A DNA stretch of 64,000 bases from Falsiroseomonas stagni DSM 19981 (GCF_900114315.1 NZ_FOSQ01000001.1:1199718-1263717); one strand, 5' to 3'; shown: positions 8,930-18,647, counted from the first letter of the stretch. Notes: generated from the sequence alone by a model not told the origin. Numbers and translations: made by a program.

Positions 8930-10123
8930 TCAATTGGTATACGAGCTATTTTCCTGGGCAGGAGTCTTAACATTCATGTCTGGATTTCGGTATAATAGGG
9001 AGGCGTTGGTCGGAACGCGCTGACGTGGCATCCAATGATCAGACAATATTGTTTTCGATCTCCGGAGCTTGGCCACGAGCTTGTTTAGCTCAGCATGAGT
9101 AATGGCGCGGCGGGACAGAACCTGTGGCCATATCTCACCGTAGGCTGTCGCGTCTGTTGCGCTGCTCCCTATAAGCGCAAGCAGCATTTGTTCGGCGAGT
9201 TCTGCCTCGCGTTCAATAAATGCAGCTATCGCACTCGGCTTCATTTCCGCGGATGAAAATAGTTCTGTCTGCGATCCGCTCCGCGACTCCATTTTTACTC
9301 CGTCCCGAACGATCTCCTGTTCTTCTATGGTTTTTTGTTGAGCGTCGCGGAATTCCTTGACCCCGGCTCGGTGTCGGGTCGCGTAGACCAGTGAGTAGAT
9401 ATGTCGATCTATACTCGGCCGCAATATCGGTGTTTCAGCAACAAAGCTATAGCCCCCAACGTCGCGGAGTGTCTGAGCGAAAGCCTCAAGAATGATGGAC
9501 CGCCGCTCTTCGCTCGGCGCTGATAATAGTCGTTCGCGCCAACTTGTGGTTGTAATTAAATTATTAACTTTGCTGACAATATTGGAATCGTTCATCGAAA
9601 TGGCGCGATTGATAAAGTCAAACATGAAATTAAATAGAATTTCAGTGTTTGGCCGCCTTAGCAGTGGTACAATTTCTGAGGTATTGATTCCCCAACCCTT
9701 GGGATCAATAAATAAAAAGGTAAAAGTTGAGAATGATAGGCTGTTCATCAGGGCGGGGACAAGAGTTACAAAATCTCCCCTGAGTGGCGTAATTTCTATA
9801 TCTGGATACCGTTCGGGTACTTCGGTGAGCTTGGCAAACGCTTGAGCGTTCTTTTCAACTAAAAGTGCGCGCATTCTTATGTGGTGGCCGTGATTTGCCC
9901 AAGCTTGCTTCGCTTTGCGCATTTCCTCCAGCGCGATTCCGAAAGATGTATCTGAAAATGTGTCGCTACTACTTTGCCATGGGCCGGAAAATCCATCAAC
10001 ATATGTGAATTCTTGGAATGCCCCAGCAACCTTGTGTATCAAGCGCGAAAAATAATTCCTCAAGAGATAATGTTTTATGTATGCTTGTTCTCTTCCTTTA
10101 TAGTTTTCTGGCGGGTTTGCCAT
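8930..10123 (-). CDS. tcmP: Three-Cys-motif partner protein TcmP-like
   Basis: 397 residues. The N-terminal third resembles a Rossmann methyltransferase: a YVDGFSGPW strand-loop near residue 41 (compare the DxFaGpG motif I) and FLFIDPKGWGI near residue 137 (a DPxG-type motif IV). The C-terminal half is helical, with a winged-helix-like end. TcmP proteins are encoded beside DUF5131/Gp37-Gp68 three-Cys-motif proteins, and exactly such a gene ends 2 bases upstream. No reaction is established. Base composition is far more AT-rich than the neighbours, with long A/T-rich codon runs, indicating horizontal acquisition. The start ATG at 10123 directly follows the partner's stop. Confidence 0.8.
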   Translation of the reverse strand: MANPPENYKGREQAYIKHYLLRNYFSRLIHKVAGAFQEFTYVDGFSGPWQSSSDTFSDTSFGIALEEMRKAKQAWANHGHHIRMRALLVEKNAQAFAKLTEVPERYPDIEITPLRGDFVTLVPALMNSLSFSTFTFLFIDPKGWGINTSEIVPLLRRPNTEILFNFMFDFINRAISMNDSNIVSKVNNLITTTSWRERLLSAPSEERRSIILEAFAQTLRDVGGYSFVAETPILRPSIDRHIYSLVYATRHRAGVKEFRDAQQKTIEEQEIVRDGVKMESRSGSQTELFSSAEMKPSAIAAFIEREAELAEQMLLALIGSSATDATAYGEIWPQVLSRRAITHAELNKLVAKLRRSKTILSDHWMPRQRVPTNASLLYRNPDMNVKTPAQENSSYTN

Positions 10124-10125
10124 TT

Positions 10126-10869
10126 TTAAGCGACCTTCGCGCGAATGCTCGAGTCCGGTAGATCATTCCATTCCCGCCCATCAAGCGAACGACCTCCAGT
10201 TTTTGGTCGAAAGCCTCCCCACTGCTTGAAAAAAAAGGCTACGCCTTGTTCGGCGCACTGGTCACGAACCTCTCTTGCCCAATCGATATGCATCGGGCGG
10301 GCGTTAGGGCCACTTTCTCCACCCGCGATGACCCAATGTATGTCTCTCAAATCGAGCAGTCCAATGGACCCGATCAAGGGCTCTATTGACAAAAAGCGGA
10401 CGGCCGATGGCGATCCACGGAGATGCTCAATTCGGCTTTTGGCGCCCGCGTCCTCGACGGATACCCCCGTCCAGATATGCGCGGGTGGCGACGTTTTCTC
10501 GTACCGTCGCTTGAGATATGCGCGCATGGTCGAACTGCGCTTGGTCAGCACCTGAAAGACATGCCAGTGGGCTGTCTCCATCGTACTGAACACTTGATCG
10601 ATAAACGGGGCTGGGACTCGCTTGTGAAACAGGTCGCTCATCGAATTAACAAAAATCATGCGAGGACGGCGCCAAGATAAAGGCTGCGAAATCCGTTCCG
10701 GCCTGATGGTTAGATCAAAGCCGTTCTCAAACGGATGTCCCGCCACGCCACGGAATCGCTCTGAGAATCGCGCCGCGTAGCAGTTATCGCAGCCGCGCGT
10801 TATCTTCGTGCAACCCGTAACCGGATTCCACGTCGCATCTGTCCACTCAATGGTGCTGCCATCTGCCAT
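10126..10869 (-). CDS. Three-Cys-motif protein, DUF5131 / phage Gp37-Gp68 family
   Basis: 247 residues. The N-terminus carries IEWTDATWNPVTGC followed by two more cysteines, giving C20-x6-C27-x2-C30. This matches the family's presumed Fe-S binding motif and is reminiscent of radical-SAM-type folds. Later conserved-looking segments are FVNSMSDLFH, GVSVED and VIAGGESGPNARPMH. It is the first gene of a two-gene unit with the TcmP-like gene. The family occurs in phages, plasmids and genomic islands. Composition is AT-richer than the host. The biochemical role is unknown; RNA or nucleotide modification is a guess based on the paired methyltransferase-like protein. Confidence 0.8.
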   Translation of the reverse strand: MADGSTIEWTDATWNPVTGCTKITRGCDNCYAARFSERFRGVAGHPFENGFDLTIRPERISQPLSWRRPRMIFVNSMSDLFHKRVPAPFIDQVFSTMETAHWHVFQVLTKRSSTMRAYLKRRYEKTSPPAHIWTGVSVEDAGAKSRIEHLRGSPSAVRFLSIEPLIGSIGLLDLRDIHWVIAGGESGPNARPMHIDWAREVRDQCAEQGVAFFFKQWGGFRPKTGGRSLDGREWNDLPDSSIRAKVA

Positions 10870-11040
10870 GACGGTTACCTTGGAAGTACGTGCACAAGAC
10901 TAACTGGGCTCCTAAATCATGGCAATAAAAACGCGCAAGTGGCTGGTCAGCAACGAATCCCCTTCGCCGTAGGTAGCACCCCCTGACAGTTCGCATGGTG
11001 GTCACGAAAATCGTTGCGTGTAGGACGAAAATCTTATACG

Positions 11041-11703
11041 ATGGTAGGCTCTGGCACGTCGGATCCCCCCATGCTCCCCCTCCACCCCACCCCCTCCCAC
11101 CCCTGGTCCCCCCTGACCGACGAGGAGTGGCACTTCCTCGAACCCTATCTCCGCCCCACCAACAAGCGCACCGGACGCCCGCCGAGGGACCGCCGCGCCA
11201 CCTGGGACGCCATCTTCTGGCTCGCCGTCACCAACGCCCCCTGGACCGCCCTCCAGGCCAATCGGCGCGTCACCAAGGGCAACGCCCACAGCGCCCTCGC
11301 CACCACGGCCAGGACGGGCGTCCTATCCCGTCTCCTCCTCGCCGTCTCCCGTCATCCCTTCGCGGACCCGGCCCTCGCCTCCCTGGAATACCGCATCGCC
11401 ACCACCTTCCGGCGTGCGTCCCGGATCGTGCCGGCGGAGGATCTGCTCCTCGCCCGTACCCTCGGCATGGCCACCGCGCTGCCGCTCGATCCGGCCGATC
11501 TGCCGCCGCCGCCGAAGCCCGGCGCGCCCCTGCCGCCTGATCGCATCCGCCTGGTCCTGCGCATCCCGGCCCAGGCGCTGCGCGGCCTCCCGGCCCCGCC
11601 GCCCGCCCGCGTCCCGCGCCGCCCGCAGGCGCCCCTGCTGCCGATCGCGCACGCCACAGCGCAGCCCCGCCGGCGGCGGGGACAGCATGAAAAACGGTGC
11701 TAA
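11041..11703 (+). CDS. Stand-alone transposase-derived (DUF4096/IS5-type N-domain) protein
   Basis: 220 residues from ATG 11041; ATG 11071 is an equally good start. Residues about 20-75 look like the N-terminal domain of IS5-group transposases: WSPLTDEEWHFLEPYL, then GRPPRDRRATWDAIFWLAVTNAPW. After this the sequence diverges into a short helical region and a proline/arginine-rich tail (LPPPPKPGAPLPPD). No DDE catalytic domain and no second transposase frame follow, and no terminal inverted repeats were found. Host-like GC content argues for a resident, domesticated or decayed gene rather than a recent insertion. It borders the AT-rich tcm island. Confidence 0.6.
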   Translation: MVGSGTSDPPMLPLHPTPSHPWSPLTDEEWHFLEPYLRPTNKRTGRPPRDRRATWDAIFWLAVTNAPWTALQANRRVTKGNAHSALATTARTGVLSRLLLAVSRHPFADPALASLEYRIATTFRRASRIVPAEDLLLARTLGMATALPLDPADLPPPPKPGAPLPPDRIRLVLRIPAQALRGLPAPPPARVPRRPQAPLLPIAHATAQPRRRRGQHEKRC

Positions 11704-11751
11704 ATGCACCTAATCGGCTAAATGGGCTTTACGGCTCAGCCCCAACCCCTT

Positions 11752-11774
11752 GATTCCGAACGAAAGCCGGAATC
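11752..11774. terminator. Hairpin between convergent genes
   Basis: A 7-base perfect stem, GATTCCG at 11752-11758 paired with CGGAATC at 11768-11774, lies between the transposase-derived gene and rnd, which converge here. There is no strong T-run, so the terminator function is tentative. Confidence 0.4.
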
Positions 11775-11825
11775 GACCCCTAAAAATACTATGCCTAAAT
11801 CCGTAGTAGCGCCCGGACCCGCAAG

Positions 11826-13007
11826 CTAACCCGCTGAAATCAGCCGGATCTTCTTCCCGTCCACGCCCAGCGCCACCTTGCCCGCCTTCAGCGACAGCGC
11901 CGCTTCCCCGAACACGTCCCGCCGCCAGCCCACCAGCGCCGGCACATCGGTCTCCCCGGCCGCCAGGCGTTCCAGCTCATCCGTATTGGCCAGCAGGCGG
12001 GGCGCCACGTGGTGCTCCTCGCTCTTCGCCGCCAGCAGCACCTTCAGCAGTTGGACCAAAGCGGGGGAGGGGGCTGCCCCGCTCCGTTCCCGCGGCGCCT
12101 CGGGCAGGGCGCTGTCCGGCAGCCCCTTCGCCGCGGTGATCGCCGCCAGCAGGCTCGCGCCGGACTTGCCCTTGGCGAATCCCTCGGAGATGCCGCGCGC
12201 CCGCGCCAGGTCGTTCACCGTCTCCGGCGCCGTGGCCGCGATCTCCAGCAGGGTTTCGTCCTTCACCAGGCGCTGCCGGGGGATGTTGACGCGCTGCGCC
12301 TCCTTCTCCCGCCACGAAGCCGCGGCGCGCAGGATGCCGAGGAACCGGCGGTTATGCGTCCGCGGCCGCAGCCGCTCCCACGCCGTCTCGGGGTCCTGGC
12401 GATAGGTCGCGGGGTTCGCGAGTTCCCCCATCTCCTCCGCCACCCACCCGTCGCGGCCCTCGCGCGCCAGCTTGGATGTCAGCCCGGTATAGATGCGCCG
12501 GAGGTGCGTCACGTCGGCGGCGGCGTAGTTGATCTGGGCGGGGGAGAGCGGGCGCGCCGCCCAGTCGCTGAAGCGGTGGGCCTTGTCGATCTGCGCATTG
12601 GCGAGGGAGCGGGCGAGCTGGTCATAGCTCACCTGGTCGCCGAAGCCGGCCACGGTGGCGGCCACCTGCGTGTCGTACAGCGGAGTCGGCACCGCCCCGA
12701 ACTTCAGCAGGAAGATTTCCACGTCCTGCCGGGCCGCGTGGAACACCTTCACCACCGCGGGGTCCGCCAGCAGCGCCCCCAGCGGTGCCAAATCGAGCCC
12801 CGGCGCCAGCGCATCCACCACCGCGACCTCATTGTCGCCCGCAAGCTGGACGACGCAGAGTTCGGGCCAGTAGGTCCGCTCCCGCATGAATTCGGTGTCG
12901 ACCGTCACGAAGGCCTCGGCACGAAGCCGGGTGCACAGCGCGCTGAGGGTCTCGGTATCCGTGATCAGGTCAGGCGACGCGTCGGCGCCCGGGGTGCGGC
13001 GGCTCAT
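11826..13007 (-). CDS. rnd: Ribonuclease D
   Basis: 393 residues. This is a 3'-5' exoribonuclease of the DEDD family that trims tRNA and other RNA 3' ends. VTVDTEFMRERTYWP carries the Exo I Asp-Glu pair, FHAARQDVEIF the Exo II Asp, and the segment with QINYAAADVTHLRRIY the Exo III Tyr and Asp. An HRDC helical domain follows near residues 220-300. ATG at 13007 was chosen because the upstream open frame is basic and of low complexity. It is divergent from aspS, 125 bases away, an arrangement seen in other alphaproteobacteria. Confidence 0.92.
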   Translation of the reverse strand: MSRRTPGADASPDLITDTETLSALCTRLRAEAFVTVDTEFMRERTYWPELCVVQLAGDNEVAVVDALAPGLDLAPLGALLADPAVVKVFHAARQDVEIFLLKFGAVPTPLYDTQVAATVAGFGDQVSYDQLARSLANAQIDKAHRFSDWAARPLSPAQINYAAADVTHLRRIYTGLTSKLAREGRDGWVAEEMGELANPATYRQDPETAWERLRPRTHNRRFLGILRAAASWREKEAQRVNIPRQRLVKDETLLEIAATAPETVNDLARARGISEGFAKGKSGASLLAAITAAKGLPDSALPEAPRERSGAAPSPALVQLLKVLLAAKSEEHHVAPRLLANTDELERLAAGETDVPALVGWRRDVFGEAALSLKAGKVALGVDGKKIRLISAG

Positions 13008-13132
13008 GGGAACCCGTGTAGACCCGCGGAGGGGCCGGGGGAAGCCATGCTGGTCCCCTTGGGCCCTTGACAGGAGGGGCCCCGTGCGGCGCTTTCGCCC
13101 CGGAATCCTCATTTGCTCGCAGGCCCATACCC

Positions 13133-14950
13133 ATGCACGCCTATCGCACCCATACCTGCGGCGCCCTCCGCGCCACCGATGCCGGCAAGACCGTCCGCCT
13201 CTCCGGCTGGGTGCACCGCAAGCGGGACCATGGCAGCCTGCTGTTCGTGGACCTGCGCGACCATTACGGCCTGACCCAATGCGTGGTGGCCCAGGGCGCC
13301 CCGGGCTTCGACACCCTGGATAACGCCCGCCCCGAAAGCGTGGTGACCGTGACCGGAGAGGTCGTGCCCCGCGAGGGCAGCACCATCAACCCCAAGCTCC
13401 CGACCGGAGAGATCGAGCTTCGCGTGCGGGAGGTGACGGTCCAGTCCGCGGCGGAGGTCCTGCCCATCCAGGTCGCCGGAGAGCAGGAATTCCCGGAGGA
13501 TCTCCGCCTCCGCTACCGCTTCATCGACCTGCGGCGCGAACGTCAGCACCGCAACCTGATGCTCCGCGCCAGCGTCATCGCCAGCATCCGCCGGCGCATG
13601 ATCGATCAAGGGTTTACTGAGTTCCAGACCCCCATCCTGACGGCCAGCAGCCCGGAGGGTGCGCGAGACTTCCTCGTCCCCGCCCGCAACCACCCCGGCA
13701 AGTTCTACGCCCTGCCCCAGGCCCCCCAGCAGTTCAAGCAGCTGGCGATGGTCGCCGGCTTCGACCGTTATTTCCAGATCGCCCCCTGCTTCCGGGACGA
13801 GGCCAGCCGCGCGGACCGCTCGCCGGGTGAGTTCTACCAGCTTGACTTCGAGATGAGCTTCGTCACCCAGGAAGACGTCTTCGCCGCCATCGAGCCTGTT
13901 CTGGCCGGCGTGTTCGAGGAATTTTCGTCCTATTCCGGCACCAAGCGCGAAGTCACGCCGGCGCCCTTCCCCCGCATCCCCTATGACCAGGCGATGCTCG
14001 AATTCGGGTCGGACAAGCCGGACCTGCGCAACCCGCTGCGCATCGCCGATGTGACCGAACACTTCGCCGGCGGCTCCTTCGGTCTTTTCGCCAAGATCAC
14101 GGCCTCCGGCGGCGTCGTCCGCGCCATCCCCGCGCCGGGTGCCGCCAGCCAGCCCCGCCGCTTCTTCGACCAACTGAACGAATGGGCCCGCAGCGAGGGC
14201 GCCGGCGGCCTCGGCTACATGACGTTCGAGGGTGGTGTCGGCGCCGGCCCGATCGCCAAGAACCTGGAACCCGCCCGCGCCGCCGCGCTGCGCGACGCGA
14301 TGGGCCTGAAGGATGGCGACGCCGTCTTCTTCGCGGCGGGGAAGGTGGAGGACGCCGCCAAGCTCGCCGGCAAGGCCCGCACCCGCATCGGCACCGACCT
14401 CGGCCTGGTCGAGAAGGATGTCTATCGATTCTGCTGGGTGACGAACTTCCCCATGTATGAGCTGAACGAGGAAACCGGCCAGATCGACTTCAGCCACAAC
14501 CCCTTCTCCATGCCGCAGGGGGAGCTGGAGGCGCTGAACACGATGAACCCGTTGGATATCAAGGCCTACCAGTACGACATCGTCTGCAACGGCATCGAGC
14601 TGAGCTCAGGTGCCATCCGCAACCACCGCCCCGACATCATGCTCCGCGCCTTCGAGATCGCGGGCTATGGCGCGGAGGTCGTGGAACAGCGCTTCGGCGG
14701 CATGCTGAACGCCTTCCGCTACGGCGCCCCCCCCCACGGCGGCTCCGCCCCCGGCATCGACCGCATCGTCATGCTGCTGGCCGATGAGCCGAATATTCGT
14801 GAAGTAATTTTGTTTCCTATGAATCAGCAGGCGGAAGACCTGATGATGGGCGCCCCCGCGGCGGTGGAACCGGCCCGGCTGAAGGAGCTGTCGATCAAAC
14901 TCGACATCCCCCCCGCCAAGACGGGTGCGGCCGGGCCCAAGGCGTCCTAG
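13133..14950 (+). CDS. aspS: Aspartyl-tRNA synthetase
   Basis: 605-residue class II aminoacyl-tRNA synthetase charging tRNA-Asp. The N-terminal OB-fold anticodon-binding domain begins [10 protein letters not shown] and includes [20 protein letters not shown]. The catalytic core has motif 2 [10 protein letters not shown] and motif 3 [14 protein letters not shown], and the bacterial GAD insertion lies between them. Because many alphaproteobacterial AspRS enzymes also charge tRNA-Asn, the discriminating state is open. ATG 13133 matches the family N-terminus; upstream extension is non-coding in character. An eipB-like gene follows after 31 bases. Confidence 0.96.
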   Translation: MHAYRTHTCGALRATDAGKTVRLSGWVHRKRDHGSLLFVDLRDHYGLTQCVVAQGAPGFDTLDNARPESVVTVTGEVVPREGSTINPKLPTGEIELRVREVTVQSAAEVLPIQVAGEQEFPEDLRLRYRFIDLRRERQHRNLMLRASVIASIRRRMIDQGFTEFQTPILTASSPEGARDFLVPARNHPGKFYALPQAPQQFKQLAMVAGFDRYFQIAPCFRDEASRADRSPGEFYQLDFEMSFVTQEDVFAAIEPVLAGVFEEFSSYSGTKREVTPAPFPRIPYDQAMLEFGSDKPDLRNPLRIADVTEHFAGGSFGLFAKITASGGVVRAIPAPGAASQPRRFFDQLNEWARSEGAGGLGYMTFEGGVGAGPIAKNLEPARAAALRDAMGLKDGDAVFFAAGKVEDAAKLAGKARTRIGTDLGLVEKDVYRFCWVTNFPMYELNEETGQIDFSHNPFSMPQGELEALNTMNPLDIKAYQYDIVCNGIELSSGAIRNHRPDIMLRAFEIAGYGAEVVEQRFGGMLNAFRYGAPPHGGSAPGIDRIVMLLADEPNIREVILFPMNQQAEDLMMGAPAAVEPARLKELSIKLDIPPAKTGAAGPKAS

Positions 14951-14981
14951 ATACCGGGGGCCAGCGCCTCCAGGAGCATCC

Positions 14982-15839
14982 ATGGCCCAGCCTCGCCGCC
15001 TCACGCTCGCCGCCGCCTTCTGCCTGATGGCGGCTCCTGCCTTCGCTCAGGGTCCCGTCACCACGGGCCCCCGCGCGGGTGTCAGCGAACAGGCGCTCTC
15101 GGCCGGCATCGCCCGGATGGCGGCCCATCGCGCCGCCTACCGGCTGGACCTCGGCGAGGCCCGCAATTCCGGCATCGCCTCCGTCCGCGGCGCCATGGTC
15201 TTCGACGTGGCCGATGCCTGCGAGGGTTGGGCCACCCGTCAGCGCATGACCATGACCGTCACGGATCGCGATGGGCAGGAGATCGAGACCGTCTCCGACT
15301 ACGCGACCTATGAGGCGAAGGACAATTCGCGCCTTCGCTTCTCCCTCACCCAGACGACGCAGGGCGCCGTCAGCCAGCGCGTCTCTGGTGAGGCGGAGTT
15401 GAACCCCGACGGTTCCGGCACCATCCGCTACGCCGAACCCGCGGGGAAGGAGGAGGCGCTGCCTGCCGGCACCCTGCTGCCCATGCGCCACACCGTCCTG
15501 GCTGTGGAGACTGCCCGCACCGGCCGCCGCCTGCTGACCTCGCCGCTGTTCGACGGCACCTCCGACGAAGGCCCGCAGGACACCACGACGATCATCTCCG
15601 CCTGGTCTCCCGCGGCCGCCCAGCCGCGCTTCCCGCTGATGGCGGACCAGGCCTCGGGCCGCATGCGCATCGCCTTCTTCGAACGCGGGGCCGGCGGCAA
15701 TGGCGCTTCCCAGCCGGAATACGAGGTCGGGCTGCGCTACTTCGAGAATGGCGTGGCGGACGAGATCATCATGGATTTCGGCGAATTCTCCGTCTCCGGC
15801 CAGGTGCTGGAACTGGCCGCTCTGCCCGCGGGCTGCTGA
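14982..15839 (+). CDS. EipB-like periplasmic protein (DUF1849)
   Basis: 285 residues with a cleavable signal peptide (LTLAAAFCLMAAPAFAQ) and a CAGGAG ribosome-binding site before ATG 14982. The mature part contains AAHRAAYRLDL, FDVADACEGW and EYEVGLRYFENGVADEI, which fit the DUF1849 family. The Brucella member EipB is a periplasmic beta-spiral protein needed for envelope integrity. Two cysteines (in DACEGW and at the extreme C-terminus, PAGC) could form the family disulfide. Its stop at 15839 abuts the stop of the convergent acyltransferase gene. Confidence 0.8.
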   Translation: MAQPRRLTLAAAFCLMAAPAFAQGPVTTGPRAGVSEQALSAGIARMAAHRAAYRLDLGEARNSGIASVRGAMVFDVADACEGWATRQRMTMTVTDRDGQEIETVSDYATYEAKDNSRLRFSLTQTTQGAVSQRVSGEAELNPDGSGTIRYAEPAGKEEALPAGTLLPMRHTVLAVETARTGRRLLTSPLFDGTSDEGPQDTTTIISAWSPAAAQPRFPLMADQASGRMRIAFFERGAGGNGASQPEYEVGLRYFENGVADEIIMDFGEFSVSGQVLELAALPAGC

Positions 15840-17066
15840 TCACGCCACGCGGCTCGGCATCCCGCCCTCCGGCGCCCAGTCCGGCACCGGGGCAGGGGAC
15901 CGCACCACCGGCGTGGCGAAGGATCGCCGCGCCAGCCGCTTCTCCACCCGCCGCGCCAGGCGGCGGGACGGCACTTCCACGCAGCGATACATCGGCAGCG
16001 CCGCCGTCAGGGCCAGCAGGGTCGCGAAGGCGGCCATCGCCTCCGGCGGCCAGTCATCGTGCAGCGCATGCATCGTCGCCACCAGCACCGGCACATGCAC
16101 GAGGTAGAGGCTGAAGGAGATTGCCCCCAGCCCGACCAGCAGCGATGACCGCAGCAGCGCCCTCAACCGGCCCGGCTGCCGCGCGATGACGATCAGCAGC
16201 GCGGAGGCCGCATAGACCGGCAGGTCGGAGGACATGCTGAACAGCGCCAGCGTCGCCATGCCAGCCGCGATCATCGCCTGCGGCGACAGCCGCGGCACAT
16301 CCTGCCCGAGGGCCAGCGCCAGCGCGGCGCCGGTGCCGATCCCGCCGGCGAAGTAGAAGCTGGCCGCGACGGTACTGTGCAGCTGCGGCCCCAGCAGCAC
16401 ACGGTTTTCCGTGGCGCCGCCCATGATGCCGATCGCCATCAGCGCCAGCACCGCCGCGACGAACAGCGCGACCCGCCCGCGGAACAGCAGCACCAGCGGC
16501 AGCAGCAGCGACAGCCGCCATTCATGCACCAGCGACCACAGCACCACGTTCAGTCGCATGTCGTCATTGTCGGCTATCAGCGCGATGTTGGACGCCACCT
16601 GGCCGAGCGTCGGTGGCTCCAGCCACGTGAACAGGCTGCGCTCCCGCCATTCAGCCGGCAGCGCCGGCTCCGCGAAGCCGGCATAGAGCGCGACCGACAG
16701 CAGCACGGACACCGCGACCGGCAGGCCGAGCCGGATGGTCCGTTGCGCGGCGAAGGCGCCGAGCCCCGGCGAGCCGTTCCGCAGCAGCGCGCGCACCAGC
16801 ACGTAGCCGGACAGCACGAAGAAGAAGAGGACGGCGGGCCGCCCCATTTCCACGATCCGCAGCGGCGTCAGCTGCGTCATCGTGTAGCGCAGCCAGCCCG
16901 CGCCGGTGATGGCGGGCGTCTCGTAGTGCGGGATCAGCTGGACCGCGTGGTGGATCAGTACCGCGAAAGCGGCCAGCCCCCGCAGCGCGTCGAGCTCCTC
17001 CAGCCGGTCGGTCGGCTGGCCGGGGCGCATCTCTCGTTGCATCGGCGTCTCCCCATGGGTGGTCAT
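15840..17066 (-). CDS. Acyltransferase 3 family integral membrane protein (OafA-like)
   Basis: 408 residues with about ten hydrophobic segments. The N-terminal family signature RLEELDALRGLAAFAVLIHH carries the conserved R..H pattern. These membrane enzymes transfer acetyl or other acyl groups to surface polysaccharides, peptidoglycan or lipids; the substrate cannot be told from sequence. It is transcribed alone, convergent with the eipB-like gene with no intervening base. Confidence 0.85.
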   Translation of the reverse strand: MTTHGETPMQREMRPGQPTDRLEELDALRGLAAFAVLIHHAVQLIPHYETPAITGAGWLRYTMTQLTPLRIVEMGRPAVLFFFVLSGYVLVRALLRNGSPGLGAFAAQRTIRLGLPVAVSVLLSVALYAGFAEPALPAEWRERSLFTWLEPPTLGQVASNIALIADNDDMRLNVVLWSLVHEWRLSLLLPLVLLFRGRVALFVAAVLALMAIGIMGGATENRVLLGPQLHSTVAASFYFAGGIGTGAALALALGQDVPRLSPQAMIAAGMATLALFSMSSDLPVYAASALLIVIARQPGRLRALLRSSLLVGLGAISFSLYLVHVPVLVATMHALHDDWPPEAMAAFATLLALTAALPMYRCVEVPSRRLARRVEKRLARRSFATPVVRSPAPVPDWAPEGGMPSRVA

Positions 17067-17185
17067 GAGGCGGGGCAGGCCGATGGGGGCTAGGGCGGAA
17101 GCATGGCGGGCTGTCGTCCGAGGCGGCTGACGGGGAAAACCTCCGGCGCCGCCCGGCGGTTCCCCGCCATGCTCAACTTCCTACT

Positions 17186-18190
17186 TCAACAAGCGTCGAA
17201 GATCGCCTGGATCGCGTCGCGATTGCGCGTGCGGGTCAGGGCCAGCATCAGCAGCACGCGGGCCTTCTGCGGCGTCAGGTTGTCCGCGTTGAGGAACCCC
17301 TCCGCCCGGTAGCGCTTGGCCGGGAAGGTGCGCCCCGACATGGCGCGGGAGGACAGGACCACGGTGCAGCCCGCTTCCATCGCCTCCGCCAGCGCCACGC
17401 GCTCCGCCGGCGTCGTAAAGCCCGGCGCGAAGGCCGCCGCCACGATCCCCTGCGCGCCGGCACCGAGGAAAGCCTTCACCGCCACGCCATCGCCACCGGC
17501 GACGGAGTAGATCACGTCGACGCGCGGCGGCGTCGCCATGCCCGCCACGTCGAAGCGGTCCGCCACCGGCAGCACGCGCATGGGGCGCCGCCAATAGGTG
17601 ATGCGGTCCGCATCGGCATGGCCGAGCACGCCGACATCGGGGCTGCGGAAGGTCTGCATCCTGCCGGTGGAGGTCTTGGTCACTTCCCGCGCGGCCTGGA
17701 TCTCATCGTTCAGCACGACGAGAGCGCCCATGCCGCGGCTGTCGGGGTGGCCCGCTACGCGCACCGCCTTCACCAGATTCATGTGCCCGTCGGTGGACAG
17801 GCCGGTGAAGGGCCGCTGCGCGCCGGTGACCACGATCGGGATGTCGCTGGGCACGGTGAGGGAGAGGAAATAGGCCGTCTCCTCCAGCGTCGCCGTCCCG
17901 TGGGTGATGACGATGCCATCGAGGTCGGGATGCGCCGCCCGCAGCGCCGCGATCCGCGCCAGCAGCGCCTGCCAGTCCGACCAGCCGACGGCGGTGGAGG
18001 GGATGGCGGAGTGCAGCACCGGGATGACCTCGGCCACCTGCTTCAGCGCGGGAATCCCCGCCACCAGCTCCTCCGCATTCAGGATCGGGCGGCCGGAGGA
18101 GGCGTAGTCCTGCACATCCAGCGGATCGAGGCCCTGGGAGGCGATGGTCCCCCCCGTCCCGATCACGGCAACCTTCGGCAGCCCGCTCAT
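17186..18190 (-). CDS. Type II-like L-asparaginase
   Basis: 334 residues. It has the first catalytic Thr motif VIGTGGTIAS at residues 9-18 and the second triad TDG-like region in GIVITHGTATLEETA; GLSTDGHMNLVKAVR follows. The enzyme hydrolyses L-asparagine to aspartate and ammonia. No signal peptide is visible, so it is probably cytoplasmic despite the type II-like sequence. Its ATG overlaps the stop of the thioesterase gene (ATGA), implying translational coupling. Confidence 0.9.
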   Translation of the reverse strand: MSGLPKVAVIGTGGTIASQGLDPLDVQDYASSGRPILNAEELVAGIPALKQVAEVIPVLHSAIPSTAVGWSDWQALLARIAALRAAHPDLDGIVITHGTATLEETAYFLSLTVPSDIPIVVTGAQRPFTGLSTDGHMNLVKAVRVAGHPDSRGMGALVVLNDEIQAAREVTKTSTGRMQTFRSPDVGVLGHADADRITYWRRPMRVLPVADRFDVAGMATPPRVDVIYSVAGGDGVAVKAFLGAGAQGIVAAAFAPGFTTPAERVALAEAMEAGCTVVLSSRAMSGRTFPAKRYRAEGFLNADNLTPQKARVLLMLALTRTRNRDAIQAIFDAC

Positions 18191-18618
18191 GCGGCATTTC
18201 CTTCTACGACAGCGGTGGTGAGGCGGGAGACGCAGGCGAGCTTCCCGTCGGCACGGCGGATCTCGGTCTGCCAGACCTGGGTGCGGCGCCCGGTATGCAG
18301 GGGCCGGCAGATGGCGGTCACGGTCTGGCCCTTCGGCACGCCCGCCATGTGGTTGGCATTCACCTCGATCCCGACCGCAAGTTGCCCTTCCGGCAGGGTC
18401 ATGATGCTGGCCAGGGTGCCGAGCGATTCGGACAGCACCACGCTGGCGCCGCCATGCAGCAGGCCGAAGGGCTGGGCGGTGCGGTCGTCCACCGGCATTT
18501 CCGCCTGCAGCGAATCCTCGGTGATGGCGGTGATGCGGATGCCGAGATGGCCGGACATGTTGCCCACCATCCGCGCGTTGATCTGTTCCGCCGTCCAGTC
18601 GCGCTTCCAGAGAGCCAT
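18187..18618 (-). CDS. Hotdog-fold thioesterase (PaaI/EntH type)
   Basis: 143 residues starting MALWKRDWTAEQINARM. The PaaI-type motif FGLLHGGASVVLSES contains the HGG loop and the likely catalytic acidic residue on the following helix; CRPLHTGRRTQVWQTEI is a typical hotdog strand pair. The probable reaction is hydrolysis of aromatic or short acyl-CoA esters. It lies between a MATE gene (29 bases upstream) and L-asparaginase, which it overlaps by 4 bases. Confidence 0.85.
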   Translation of the reverse strand: MALWKRDWTAEQINARMVGNMSGHLGIRITAITEDSLQAEMPVDDRTAQPFGLLHGGASVVLSESLGTLASIMTLPEGQLAVGIEVNANHMAGVPKGQTVTAICRPLHTGRRTQVWQTEIRRADGKLACVSRLTTAVVEGNAA

Positions 18619-18647
18619 GGCGATCCTCGTCCGATGAAGCCGCGAAG

